From: Corynebacterium sp. CNCTC7651
GTDB taxonomy: Bacteria; Actinomycetota; Actinomycetes; Mycobacteriales; Mycobacteriaceae
NCBI RefSeq assembly: GCF_021496665.1
Contig: NZ_CP071246.1
Coordinates: forward strand, 1,426,001 to 1,490,000
Direction of reading: 5' to 3'
Length of the DNA stretch: 64,000 bases
This document shows positions 28,701-37,278 of this stretch, one piece after another; the stretch's first letter is position 1; each line of letters opens with the position of its first letter. A program made the position numbers and the translations under genes. The notes under the pieces were generated by a model, which had not been told where the DNA came from, ran no database searches, and was given only the letters and a program-made list of their open reading frames with translations.

Positions 28701-29235
28701 GCTGGGCTTTTTCTTTTCGACGGCGGTGTTTGAGTACGCCCGCAGCCTCTTCGATGTAGGCGCGGCGCTCTTCCGGTCTGGATTCCAAGATCTCGGCGAG
28801 CTTGCCTTGGCCGACGATGATGTGCATTTCGCGGCCAATACCGGAATCGCTCAACAGCTCTTGCACGTCCATCAGGCGGGCTTTGGCACCGTTGATCTCG
28901 TATTCGCTCGCGCCGTCGCGGAACATGCGCCGGGTGATGGCTACCTCGCTGAACCCGATGGGTAGCCGTCCGTCCGAATTGTCGAATGTCAGGGTGACCT
29001 CGGCGCGGCCCAGGGGCTTTCTGTCGCCGGCACCCGCGAAAATCACATCCTGCATGGAGCCGCCGCGCAGGTTCTTCGCGCCCTGCTCACCCATCACCCA
29101 CGCAAGCGCGTCCACGACGTTCGATTTGCCCGACCCGTTCGGGCCCACGACGGCGCAGATGCCTGGCTCGAACTTCATCGTGGTCGCTGACGCGAAGGAC
29201 TTGAAGCCCTTGAGTGTCAACGATTTCAGGTGCAT
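25687..29235 (-). CDS. smc: chromosome segregation ATPase SMC
   Basis: Loop-extruding condensin subunit. ATG 29235 (MHLKSLTLKGFKSFASATTMKFEPG) matches the family start; 29 upstream in-frame residues are unconserved. It has 1182 residues. Features are Walker A VVGPNGSGKSN (about 33); a long coiled coil (about 170-500); the hinge (about 500-660, with LGDDAKALAGLMDIEAGFD and GGTLVGEGWVAAG); a returning coiled coil; then signature LSLLSGGEKSLTALAF and Walker B PFYVLDEVEAALDD near 1100. The tail after RVLSQRM is Ala/Gly-rich. In relatives acyP lies immediately upstream; here a Fic module and a flavin reductase intervene. Confidence 0.97.
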   Translation of the reverse strand: MHLKSLTLKGFKSFASATTMKFEPGICAVVGPNGSGKSNVVDALAWVMGEQGAKNLRGGSMQDVIFAGAGDRKPLGRAEVTLTFDNSDGRLPIGFSEVAITRRMFRDGASEYEINGAKARLMDVQELLSDSGIGREMHIIVGQGKLAEILESRPEERRAYIEEAAGVLKHRRRKEKAQRKLTGMQANLDRLTDLTEELGKQLKPLARQAEAAKRAATVQSTLRDARMRLAGHEVVSLRAALIDASRHTDILQEQVEIAAEALEEATAHLEDTEVAQAQLQPKAEEAQQLWFTLSTLAERANATVRIATERVRNAGAVAPYMGQDPEELLSRAASADRQHAEATEAAEAAKRHLQAVRGSVASAQRAFEQADKEHRAKLRAIADRREGVVRLLAQEESLAAAVAAAEDEVGRVAETLEETRERAAAAGREAEEAAAALAEVASAREPLVEAHDRARAEAAAAEQRLSELREAQRERERAVFTLESRIATLQEQAPRVPARDVLGDDAKALAGLMDIEAGFDVAVAAALGPFADSLVAGFEESTLEALADAQRAIVVEARGGTEWRLETGAKVDWLLDHIRLHATVAGPVTRLLVDVAVADSFQHARAVVEHDPRLRAVTRGGTLVGEGWVAAGTTRATSVEVGAQIDAAASELERAREQLEELAGTLQGAAEAADDARVAAASATAALRDHDRTVEALTRDHTRLTSELQRADNELKKAAARVGDAEARAGERSQALAETRDRLARVEADPDPDDEPSAELRDEAQEALAEVRAAEVEAVLEERTARDAAAQTAGRGDALRRQAEHERQAKARHDAAAARRRAEVALAEVVAQRAQELTERIDGALTRAAAERDALSGELARLRTTQQAARSAVQSARQHLARVQDSAHAADIARSQAQVRIDEAEAKVTESLGLAVADLIAQYTPEVDFDVDAERARLAQAEKDLRALGKVNPLALEEFKALEERYSFLSTQLDDVIQARKDLTGVIEEVDAQILQLFTDAWVDVEREFPNVFATLFPGGDARLILTEPDDMLTTGIEVEARPPGKKVKRLSLLSGGEKSLTALAFLVAIFRARPSPFYVLDEVEAALDDVNLRRLIALLEELRQDSQLIVITHQKPTMDVANVLYGVTMRGDGVTRVLSQRMQPAATGAADGAAASGADPGGEAADGEAAAAVAGEVTPRG

Positions 29236-29357
29236 TGTTTGGAGTTTAGCGCCCTCACTGCACGAAACCGCGGATCCAGCCACTATCTCGGGCCCGGACA
29301 GGCCTTCACTCGACGACAGCAAGCCGGTAAGCTTGGCTGACGAGTAAGGGGGCGAAG

Positions 29358-29543
29358 ATGACGCAGATAGTTGGGCAATCGCCGGATCTTGAAGAGCGCT
29401 TTCGCTCTACCGACGGTGTACTCGCTGCCGCCGGCCATTCCGTAACCAACCCTGAAGTAAATCGGATACGTGGTTTGGTCATCGCTGGCGCGATCGATGC
29501 AGACGAGGCGGTTCGCCGGATTCGCGAGTTGTACGAATCCTAA
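29358..29543 (+). CDS. VbhA-like antitoxin
   Basis: Small antitoxin (61 residues) of the VbhA family, which blocks a class I Fic toxin by inserting an inhibitory helix into its ATP site. Its helical C-terminus (NPEVNRIRGLVIAGAIDADEAVRRIRELYES) matches the family pattern. The inhibitory motif Ser/Thr-x-x-x-Glu-Gly/Asn, expected near residues 20-30, is not evident: an eye alignment puts Gly where the Glu should be (LAAAGHSVTNPEV). AAGGGGG precedes the start. Its TAA stop shares a base with the fic ATG, so the pair is translationally coupled. It diverges from smc. Confidence 0.75.
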   Translation: MTQIVGQSPDLEERFRSTDGVLAAAGHSVTNPEVNRIRGLVIAGAIDADEAVRRIRELYES

Positions 29544-30190
29544 TGGCGCAGCAGAAGCCGCGGTTCCGAGTGTGGGACGATTACTACATCCCCGGGACGC
29601 GCGTTCTCCGCAATTTGCTGGTCAGCGAAGACGAACCGTTCGGAGTGTCAGATCCTGATCTCCTTACTGAGATTGAAACTTCCGTCGCTGCGGTGCGTTT
29701 GGACGAACTCGCTGCCAACCCCATGCAAGGACACTTCGACTACACCCACTTCAAGGCAATTCACCGCCACATCTTCCAAGACGTGTACGAGTGGGCCGGT
29801 GAGGAACGCGTCGCGCCCACCGACAGGTGGATGACCAAGGGCGGTCACGCGTACTATCCGGCGGGCCCGGTCATGACGGAAGCGGCGGAAACCCAGTTCC
29901 GTCGTTTAGCAAAGAAGCACCTGCTGCAAGGTCTCCCTCAGGAGGAATTCGTGACCGAACTCGCGGAAATCTGGGGAGAGATCAACGTCATCCACCCGTT
30001 CCGGGAGGGCAATACTCGGACTCAAGTGGTGTTCTTCGCTCAGCTCGTAGGCGAAGTTGGCTTCACGTTGGATCCGGCGAAGTTTCTCGCCCCAGAGCTT
30101 CGCGACGCGTTCATCGCAGCCCGCTTCCACAGCCAGGACACCGGCGATAACTCGAAGCTGGCTGAGGTGCTGGCCCGGATCGTCGGCTAG
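29543..30190 (+). CDS. Fic-domain toxin (AMPylase)
   Basis: Fic proteins transfer AMP (or another nucleotide moiety) from ATP to target hydroxyls; VbhT-like members modify gyrase and topoisomerase IV. The 215-residue protein starts MAQQKPRFRVWDDYYIPGTRVLRN. The active loop is HPFREGNTRTQ (about 151-161), with the catalytic His, the acidic metal ligand and the Arg present; Thr replaces the usual second Gly. An upstream flap region (about 80-110, ERVAPTDRWMTKGGHAYYP) and helix FDYTHFKAIHRHIFQDVYEWAGE are typical. I counted about 54% GC over 29581-29760, against about 70% in a sampled 60-bp stretch of smc, suggesting acquisition. There are no transfer-domain or secretion signals. Confidence 0.9.
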   Translation: MAQQKPRFRVWDDYYIPGTRVLRNLLVSEDEPFGVSDPDLLTEIETSVAAVRLDELAANPMQGHFDYTHFKAIHRHIFQDVYEWAGEERVAPTDRWMTKGGHAYYPAGPVMTEAAETQFRRLAKKHLLQGLPQEEFVTELAEIWGEINVIHPFREGNTRTQVVFFAQLVGEVGFTLDPAKFLAPELRDAFIAARFHSQDTGDNSKLAEVLARIVG

Positions 30191-30226
30191 ACCTACGTGC
30201 CCGTCCCACCGCCGGCTCACCCACCT

Positions 30227-30307
30227 CCGGCGAAAGAATCGTCGCGAGCTTGCCGCCACCTGGTCTTTTAGGGGCGCGGCGAAGAAATCATCCGATTCTT
30301 TCGCCGG
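30227..30307. repeat. 15-bp perfect inverted repeat after the fic gene
   Basis: CCGGCGAAAGAATCG (30227-30241) is exactly the reverse complement of 30293-30307, with a 51-bp spacer. It begins 36 bp past the fic stop and ends before the flavin reductase stop. The spacing is too long for a normal terminator. It could be a trace of insertion of the module, or a cruciform; no matching copy was seen before vbhA. Confidence 0.6.
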
Positions 30308-30350
30308 GACTGGGCGGGGCCCGGGGCCGATAAAGGCAGGGCCCTAGGCG

Positions 30351-30878
30351 CTAGCTCTCCGCCACCGGCTTGGGCTCAACCTCGACCTCGTGTGCACGGC
30401 CACGCACAGCATCGAGGGAGCCGTGAGTGCCAAACTCGCGCTGCCAGTACAGCAGCGGCTGGTTGGAGTTCACCTCTGCGCAGCAGACATCGACCAGCAC
30501 GAGCACGTGGTCGCCCGCTTCGATCATGCGCGCAACCGTGCCCGCCACCCACGTGTGGTTGCCGTCCAGCTTGGGCGCGCCGTCAGCCATGCACCAATCA
30601 ACACCCGCGAAGCGGTCAATTCCGCGGGTGGCAAAGGACCGCGCCAGCCCGCCCTGCTCAGTAGAAAGCACGTTCACGCCAATCGGCGAGCCGACCTCCA
30701 GCTGCGCGAGCAACGACGACCGCTGGTCCAGCGACACCAGCACCATCGGGGGTTCGAGCGAAAGCGACATGAACGCGCTCACCGTCGTGCCGTGCGGTGC
30801 GTCCGCAGTGCCCGTCGTCACCACCGTCACTGCCGCCGCCAACTGGCTCATCGCGTCCTTAAACGCTTGGGCGTCCAT
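30351..30878 (-). CDS. flavin reductase-like (HpaC-type) protein
   Basis: Flavin reductase-like FMN-binding split-barrel protein, the kind that supplies reduced flavin to two-component monooxygenases. It has 175 residues. Conserved parts are FKDAMSQLAAAVTVVTT, TTVSAFMSLSLEPPMVLVSLDQRSS (flavin-contact strand), GVNVLSTEQGGLARSFA and DHVLVLVDVCCAEVN. No monooxygenase partner lies nearby, so the substrate is unknown. Its start shares a base with the acyP stop (TAATG), so it is cotranscribed with acylphosphatase. Confidence 0.88.
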   Translation of the reverse strand: MDAQAFKDAMSQLAAAVTVVTTGTADAPHGTTVSAFMSLSLEPPMVLVSLDQRSSLLAQLEVGSPIGVNVLSTEQGGLARSFATRGIDRFAGVDWCMADGAPKLDGNHTWVAGTVARMIEAGDHVLVLVDVCCAEVNSNQPLLYWQREFGTHGSLDAVRGRAHEVEVEPKPVAES

Positions 30879-31162
30879 TAACGCTCCTCGAAACCCTGCG
30901 CGCCCTTCGGCTCGCCGAACTGCGCCTGCACATGTTCGACCCTGCCCGGCCGGCCGGCGCTGCTCGGCTGCTCCTCCAGGAGCTTCCGCAGCTTCTCGAC
31001 GTCCGCTTCCTCACCTTCAGCCACAACTTCAACGCGACCGTCGGCAAGGTTCTTCGCGTAACCAGCAAGCCCGAGCTCGAGGGCGCGGGAGCGGGTCCAC
31101 CAACGGAATCCAACCCCTTGAACGTGGCCGTGGACGTGGGCGGTCATGCGTGTGGTGCTCAT
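30878..31162 (-). CDS. acyP: acylphosphatase
   Basis: Hydrolyses acyl phosphates such as 1,3-bisphosphoglycerate and acetyl phosphate. ATG 31162 gives [22 protein letters not shown], 94 residues. The catalytic Arg (GVGFRWW) and Asn ([12 protein letters not shown]) are in place. In actinobacteria it usually abuts smc; here the Fic module and flavin reductase are between. It lies 17 bp past the AGCS symporter stop. Confidence 0.94.
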   Translation of the reverse strand: MSTTRMTAHVHGHVQGVGFRWWTRSRALELGLAGYAKNLADGRVEVVAEGEEADVEKLRKLLEEQPSSAGRPGRVEHVQAQFGEPKGAQGFEER

Positions 31163-31179
31163 GCCGCCCAAGGGTACCG

Positions 31180-32691
31180 CTAGTGGTTGTCCAACCCCGC
31201 CTCGCGGGCGGTGATGCGGTCTTCTGCGCTGCGGCGGGTCACCGGATCCGAACCGTCCCAGAACTCCACGTTCTGCAGCTCCGGCAGCATGTCGCGGTGG
31301 AAGACAGGGTCGATGCCCTCCTTGCGCTGCTCGTTGAAGTTCTGCAGCAGCTTGATGGCAACGCCGCCGAGCGGGATGATGGCGATGATGTTGAAGATGG
31401 CCAGCAGGCCCGCCATGGTGTCGCCCAGCGCCCACACCAGCGGCACGGTGCCGAAGGCGCCGAAGATGACGAATCCGATGACAACGACGCGAAAAACAGT
31501 CATCGCAGTCTTGGAGTTGGTCAGGTACTCCAGGTTTGTTTGGGCGAGGTAGTAGTTGCCGATGATGGAGGAAAACGCCAGGAAGAACAGGATGAACGTA
31601 ATGGCGTGGGCGGCCCACGGGCCGATGGAATCCGCCAGCGCGGCCTGGGTCAGCGCCGCGCCCTGGATGTCTTCGGTGCCGTAGTTCACGGCCGGACCCA
31701 GCAGGACGATGAACGCGGTGATGGAGCAGACCACGAGGGTGTCAAAGTACACGCCGAGCGTCTGCACCAAACCCTGCTTGACGGGGTGGGAGACGGTGGC
31801 GGTAGCGGCGGCGTTCGGGGCGGAACCCATGCCGGCCTCGTTGGAGAAGAGGCCGCGGCGCATGCCGTGCATGAACGCCATGCCCACCGTGGCACCCGCA
31901 ACCTGCTTGAAGCCGAGCGCGTGGCCCACGATGAGGGAGATCAAGCCCGGGATTTCGCCGATGTTCACGATGAGCACCCACACACCCATCAGGATGTAGG
32001 CGCCGGCCATGAACGGCACGATCACCTGCGTCCATGAGGCGATCCGGGTCACGCCGCCGAAGATCACCAGTGCGGTCAGAGATGCCAGCACCGCGGCAAC
32101 CGCCCCCTTCAGCGCCAGTGAATCGCTGCCGAAGGAACCGCTGACGGCCTCCACGATGGAGTTGGTCTGGATGGCGTTGTACACGCAGCCGTAGGTGAAG
32201 AAGAGAAAGACCGAGAAGACTGTGGCCAGGGGAGCCCAGCCGAGGCCGCGCGTCATGTAATACGCCGGGCCGCCGTGGTAGTTGCCTTCCTCATCCTTGG
32301 TTTTCCACAGCTGCGCCAGGGTGGACTCGATGAAGGAAGTTGCGCCGCCGATCAGGGCCAGCATCCACATCCAGAACACCGCACCCGGCCCGCCGACCGA
32401 GATCGCCAGTGCCACGCCGGCGACATTGCCGGTACCCACACGGGACGCAGCAGAAATGGTGAAGGCCTTGAAAGCCGAGATGCCGCCGTACTCCTCATCT
32501 AAGTCGCGGCCCTGGCGGTCCTTGCCCTTGGGCGTTTCCGTGATCGCCTTGAACATGTCCGGCAGCAGGCGGATCTGCACGAACAGGGTACGCAAGCCGA
32601 AGTACACGCCGGCGGCGATGAGGAACCAGGGAACGACTTTCCAGATGATGCCGTTCAGGGTGCCGTCGATGAATGAGGTGGCGGTTTCCAT
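31180..32691 (-). CDS. alanine/glycine:cation symporter (AGCS family)
   Basis: Sodium- or proton-coupled importer of alanine or glycine in the cytoplasmic membrane. ATG 32691 ([22 protein letters not shown]) is preferred; a TTG six codons upstream is also possible, and neither has a clear ribosome-binding site. It has 503 residues with about ten to eleven spans. Family motifs are [29 protein letters not shown] (about 70-100), [27 protein letters not shown] and [23 protein letters not shown] (about 285-305). It lies between acyP and mutM on the same strand. Confidence 0.92.
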   Translation of the reverse strand: METATSFIDGTLNGIIWKVVPWFLIAAGVYFGLRTLFVQIRLLPDMFKAITETPKGKDRQGRDLDEEYGGISAFKAFTISAASRVGTGNVAGVALAISVGGPGAVFWMWMLALIGGATSFIESTLAQLWKTKDEEGNYHGGPAYYMTRGLGWAPLATVFSVFLFFTYGCVYNAIQTNSIVEAVSGSFGSDSLALKGAVAAVLASLTALVIFGGVTRIASWTQVIVPFMAGAYILMGVWVLIVNIGEIPGLISLIVGHALGFKQVAGATVGMAFMHGMRRGLFSNEAGMGSAPNAAATATVSHPVKQGLVQTLGVYFDTLVVCSITAFIVLLGPAVNYGTEDIQGAALTQAALADSIGPWAAHAITFILFFLAFSSIIGNYYLAQTNLEYLTNSKTAMTVFRVVVIGFVIFGAFGTVPLVWALGDTMAGLLAIFNIIAIIPLGGVAIKLLQNFNEQRKEGIDPVFHRDMLPELQNVEFWDGSDPVTRRSAEDRITAREAGLDNH

Positions 32692-32713
32692 GCGGGGCAG
32701 TTTAGTCAAAGAT

Positions 32714-33535
32714 TCAGAGAACCTGGCAGCGAGGACAAAAATAGCTTGACCGCTGCCCCACCACGGTGCGCTCGATGGGGGTACCGCACCGCGCGCACGG
32801 CTTCCCCGCCTGCCCGTACGCGTTCAGTGAGCGAGAGAAGTAGCCGGAAGACCCGTTCACATTCACGTACAGCGAGTCGAAGCTGGTCCCGCCCTGCTCC
32901 AGCGAGCGCGCCATGACGGCGCGGGATTCCTCCAGCACCGCAACGGCATCGCGCTGACGCATCGTTCGGGCGGTGTGCCACGGCTTCAGCCGTGCGGCCC
33001 ACATTGCTTCGTCTGCGTAAATGGACCCGATGCCGCTGACCACCGACTGGTCTAGCAGCACAGACTTCAGGGGCGACCGCTTCAGCCGCATCGCCCGCGC
33101 CGCCGCGGTGATGTCGAACTCCTCCTCGAAGGGATCCGGCGCGATGTGGGTGACGGGTTGCGGAATACCGTCGTAAAGCTGAGCGTATTGCCACATGCCA
33201 AACGTGCGCTGATCCACAAAATCCAGCTCCACATCGCCCATGAGCGCGCGGATGCGCAAATGGGGGCTCACGATGCTGCCGGGCGGGCCGATGAGCATCT
33301 GCCCGCTCATCCGCAGGTGGACCACCAGCGCGGCGCCGTCCGAAAGCTCGAGCCACATGTATTTGCCGCGGCGGCCGGTGCCGGTCACGGTAAGCCCGGG
33401 CAGCACCTCTGCCAAGTCTACATCGTTGCCTCGCACCGCGCGCGGGTGCATCACCTCGACAGCGTCGAACGTGCGGCCCACAATGTGCCGCTCCAAGCCG
33501 CGGCGCACCACCTCCACTTCGGGCAGCTCAGGCAC
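32714..33535 (-). CDS. mutM: formamidopyrimidine-DNA glycosylase
   Basis: Removes 8-oxoguanine and formamidopyrimidines and nicks the abasic site. It has 273 residues. The N-terminal catalytic MPELPEVEVVRRGLERH gives Pro2 and Glu3; the conserved Lys is in GRRGKYMWLEL (about 60). The helix-two-turn-helix region KSVLLDQSVVSGIGSIYADEAMW and a C-terminal zinc finger (CARCGTPIERTVVGQRSSYFCPRCQ, four Cys) are intact. Its start overlaps the rnc stop by 8 bp, within the DUF177-rnc-mutM operon. Confidence 0.97.
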   Translation of the reverse strand: MPELPEVEVVRRGLERHIVGRTFDAVEVMHPRAVRGNDVDLAEVLPGLTVTGTGRRGKYMWLELSDGAALVVHLRMSGQMLIGPPGSIVSPHLRIRALMGDVELDFVDQRTFGMWQYAQLYDGIPQPVTHIAPDPFEEEFDITAAARAMRLKRSPLKSVLLDQSVVSGIGSIYADEAMWAARLKPWHTARTMRQRDAVAVLEESRAVMARSLEQGGTSFDSLYVNVNGSSGYFSRSLNAYGQAGKPCARCGTPIERTVVGQRSSYFCPRCQVL

Positions 33536-34310
33536 GGGGCTCCTGCTTATCGACGTTCGCTAAGGCGACCGCCTCCGGGTGGTCCTTGAGGAAAAACACG
33601 GCCTGCCGCGCGGCGTTTTGCTCCGCCGTCTTCTTGTTCTGCCCGCGGCCCGTGCCGCGCACAACGTTGTCAATCAGCGTCTCCGCGGTGAACACCTGCT
33701 CGTGCTCCGGGCCCTCAGAGGTGGCAACGTATACGGGGGGCTCGCCGCCGAGTTCTGCCACACGTTCCTGCAAGACCGTCTTCCAATCCTGGATCCAGTG
33801 CGCGTTGTCCAGCTTCCCGGCGAAGAGGCGCAGGATCACATCCCGGGTGACCTCGAAGCCGTGCTGGCGGTAAATCGCGCCCAGCAGCGCCTCGGTGGTG
33901 TCTGCCAGGATGGAATCCTTATCCCGCCCACCTGTGACTTCTTCGCCGCGACCCACCAGCACATGGTCACCCAGGCCGATCTCGCGAGCCACGTCCGCCA
34001 ACGCGTAGCGGGACACCACGCGGGCGCGCATCGGGGAAAGGTCAGACTCGGGGCGCGACGGGAAGCGGTCGAACAACTCGTTGGCAATGGAAAGGCCCAG
34101 TACAGCGTCGCCCACAAACTCCAGGCGCTCGTTGTTGGGCAGCGTGCCGTGCTCGTTGGCGAAGGAGCGGTGCGTGAGCGCGAGTTTGAGCAGCTCAGGC
34201 GCAACGTCCACGCCCAGCACCGCAATCAGCGGGCTGTGGTCTACGGCGCTGAACGCGTTGTCCCAGGCTTCTTCTCCGGAGATGTGCTTCTTCCTGCGGG
34301 AGCGGCTCAC
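33528..34310 (-). CDS. rnc: ribonuclease III
   Basis: Double-strand-specific endoribonuclease for rRNA and mRNA processing. The chosen start is GTG 34310 (VSRSRRKKHISGEEAW): it overlaps the DUF177 stop as GTGA and has GGAGAA at correct distance, while the longer frame to 34334 lies inside DUF177. It has 260 residues, with catalytic signature NERLEFVGDAVLGLSIA (about 57-73), second acidic cluster DTTEALLGAIYRQHG (about 128), and C-terminal dsRBD (DWKTVLQERVAELGGEPPVY to NAARQAVFFL). Confidence 0.95.
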   Translation of the reverse strand: MSRSRRKKHISGEEAWDNAFSAVDHSPLIAVLGVDVAPELLKLALTHRSFANEHGTLPNNERLEFVGDAVLGLSIANELFDRFPSRPESDLSPMRARVVSRYALADVAREIGLGDHVLVGRGEEVTGGRDKDSILADTTEALLGAIYRQHGFEVTRDVILRLFAGKLDNAHWIQDWKTVLQERVAELGGEPPVYVATSEGPEHEQVFTAETLIDNVVRGTGRGQNKKTAEQNAARQAVFFLKDHPEAVALANVDKQEPRA

Positions 34311-34843
34311 AGGAATTTCTCCAGGCCCGCCCACCTGGGGTCAACCCGGTCCTGTTCCTCGCCGGAGACCCCGTCCGGGGCCGGCACATCGGTGTCCCCA
34401 TCGCACTCCGGCTGGCAGGTGGGGTTGAACGGCCACGTCAGGCCAGCTTCGTCCACGAAGGCCTGCTCGAGGTCAACCTTGTCGTCCACCACACGCATGA
34501 TCTCGTCGCCGGAGCCGTAGTCCTCCTCCACCTCAGCATCCCCGCCAATGAAGTCATCGGACGTGGCAAAGACCTGCTGGATGCGGACAGTTTCAGTTGG
34601 GGTGAGCGTTTTCAGGCAACGGACGCACTGGCCAAGCAGCTCAGCGCGTGCGGTGGCATCAACCAGCACGCCGGAGCCGAGGGGCACGATAGTCGCCTCG
34701 ACCTCAACGTCCTGGCCTTCGGGGATGGCAATCATCGCCGGGCCGATGCGTGACGGCGACGGTCCGGATTGGACGATGTGCAGCGGCATCCCGTCGCCCT
34801 TGAGTATTTCGGCGACATCGATGATGAAGGGATTCTCAGACAT
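34307..34843 (-). CDS. YceD/DUF177 family protein
   Basis: DUF177 (YceD) protein of about 178 residues; homologues accompany rpmF or rnc and affect 23S rRNA accumulation in plants and bacteria. The sequence starts MSENPFIIDVAEILKGDGMPLHIVQ. It has a CVRCLK-type motif (GQCVRCLKTLTPTET, about 90-104), acidic stretches and a C-terminal PFNPTCQPECDGDTDVP motif with paired Cys that may bind metal. It overlaps rnc and follows sepIVA by 35 bp. Confidence 0.9.
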   Translation of the reverse strand: MSENPFIIDVAEILKGDGMPLHIVQSGPSPSRIGPAMIAIPEGQDVEVEATIVPLGSGVLVDATARAELLGQCVRCLKTLTPTETVRIQQVFATSDDFIGGDAEVEEDYGSGDEIMRVVDDKVDLEQAFVDEAGLTWPFNPTCQPECDGDTDVPAPDGVSGEEQDRVDPRWAGLEKFL

Positions 34844-34878
34844 AGCACCCCTTAGACTACCGCCCCCGCAGCGTGGCG

Positions 34879-35628
34879 CTAGTACTCCTCGCGGCGCTTG
34901 TAGCGATCACGGTCGTACGCAGCCTCGGCGCGCTGGACGCCTGAAGCACCAGCCCCGCGGCGCAGCGCGGAGCGGTCGGAAGAGACAGTGCGCAGCACCG
35001 AGGACAGGGATTCCTCGAACTCTGCCAGCTTGGCATCCACGTAATCGTCGCACTCCGCACGCAGGCGGGCGGACTCGGAGTGGGCCTGCTCCACCAAGCG
35101 GTGCGCCTCCTCGTCTGCGCGGCGCATGACCTCGGACTCCGCAATCAGGCGCTCCTGCTGGGTCAGACCCTCCTGCACGCTGCGCTGGTACTCCTGGTTG
35201 CCGGACTCCACCAGGCGGTCCGCCTCGCGCCGCGCCTTGTCCACTGTGGAATCCGCCTGCTCGCGCGCGCGGGTGACCATCTGGTCCGCGTCTGCTTCCG
35301 CGTTGGACACCATGATGGTGGCGCGCGATTGAGCGTCGGAAAGCATGCTCTCGGACTGCGAGTGCGCATCCTCCACTACCCGGCGCGCCTCATCCTCCGC
35401 GTCCATGATCACGGTGTCGGCACGGTCCTGAGCCCCGCGCAGGATCTCGTCCTGCTTGTCCAGGACGTCCTGCGCGTCATCTAACTCGGCGGGGATGGCG
35501 TTGCGCACGTCATCCAGCAGGGCGAGCATCTCATTGCGGGGAACCATGCAGTTCGACGTCATGGGTACGCCGTACGCCTGCTCCACGGTCCTAACGAGTT
35601 CATCGAGGGCTTCGAAAACGCGGTACAT
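34879..35628 (-). CDS. sepIVA: DivIVA-like coiled-coil protein (SepIVA-type)
   Basis: DivIVA-family cytoplasmic protein; the mycobacterial orthologue SepIVA (Rv2927c) is a regulator of septation and envelope synthesis. The identification rests on the gene order sepIVA-DUF177-rnc-mutM and on the sequence MYRVFEALDELVRTVEQAYGVPMTSNCMVPRNEMLALLDDVRNAIPAELD. Residues about 60-220 form a long coiled coil rich in Glu, Ala, Asp and Arg with spaced heptads. The tail is basic (YDRDRYKRREEY). It is 249 residues, with no membrane segment. Confidence 0.85.
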   Translation of the reverse strand: MYRVFEALDELVRTVEQAYGVPMTSNCMVPRNEMLALLDDVRNAIPAELDDAQDVLDKQDEILRGAQDRADTVIMDAEDEARRVVEDAHSQSESMLSDAQSRATIMVSNAEADADQMVTRAREQADSTVDKARREADRLVESGNQEYQRSVQEGLTQQERLIAESEVMRRADEEAHRLVEQAHSESARLRAECDDYVDAKLAEFEESLSSVLRTVSSDRSALRRGAGASGVQRAEAAYDRDRYKRREEY

Positions 35629-35716
35629 GGCCCCTACAGTAAGCGAGCCCCCGGCGACTCTCCGGGAGGCGCGCAGGGGCTGGCTATTGCTTGACGACGC
35701 AAGCTTAGATCGCTGC

Positions 35717-37150
<1,434 letters not shown>

Positions 37151-37159
37151 TTACACCTG

Positions 37160-37178
37160 ATCTGCAAGGTATGCAGAT
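37160..37178. promoter_or_regulatory. candidate operator upstream of gdhA
   Basis: A perfect inverted repeat, ATCTGCA-AGGTA-TGCAGAT, lies about 58 bp upstream of the gdhA start. On the minus strand a -10-like TAATAT follows it (complement of about 37149-37154), so the repeat would overlap the -35 region. The regulator is unknown. The dyad differs from the AmtR motif as I recall it. Confidence 0.45.
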
Positions 37179-37278
37179 TGCGGCAGATTATTCATTCAGG
37201 AATGGGCGGATGCTTCCAACAAAGACGCTACACTCTAGCGTCGAAAAGCGAGCCCCAACTACCGCGACCGAGGCCACC

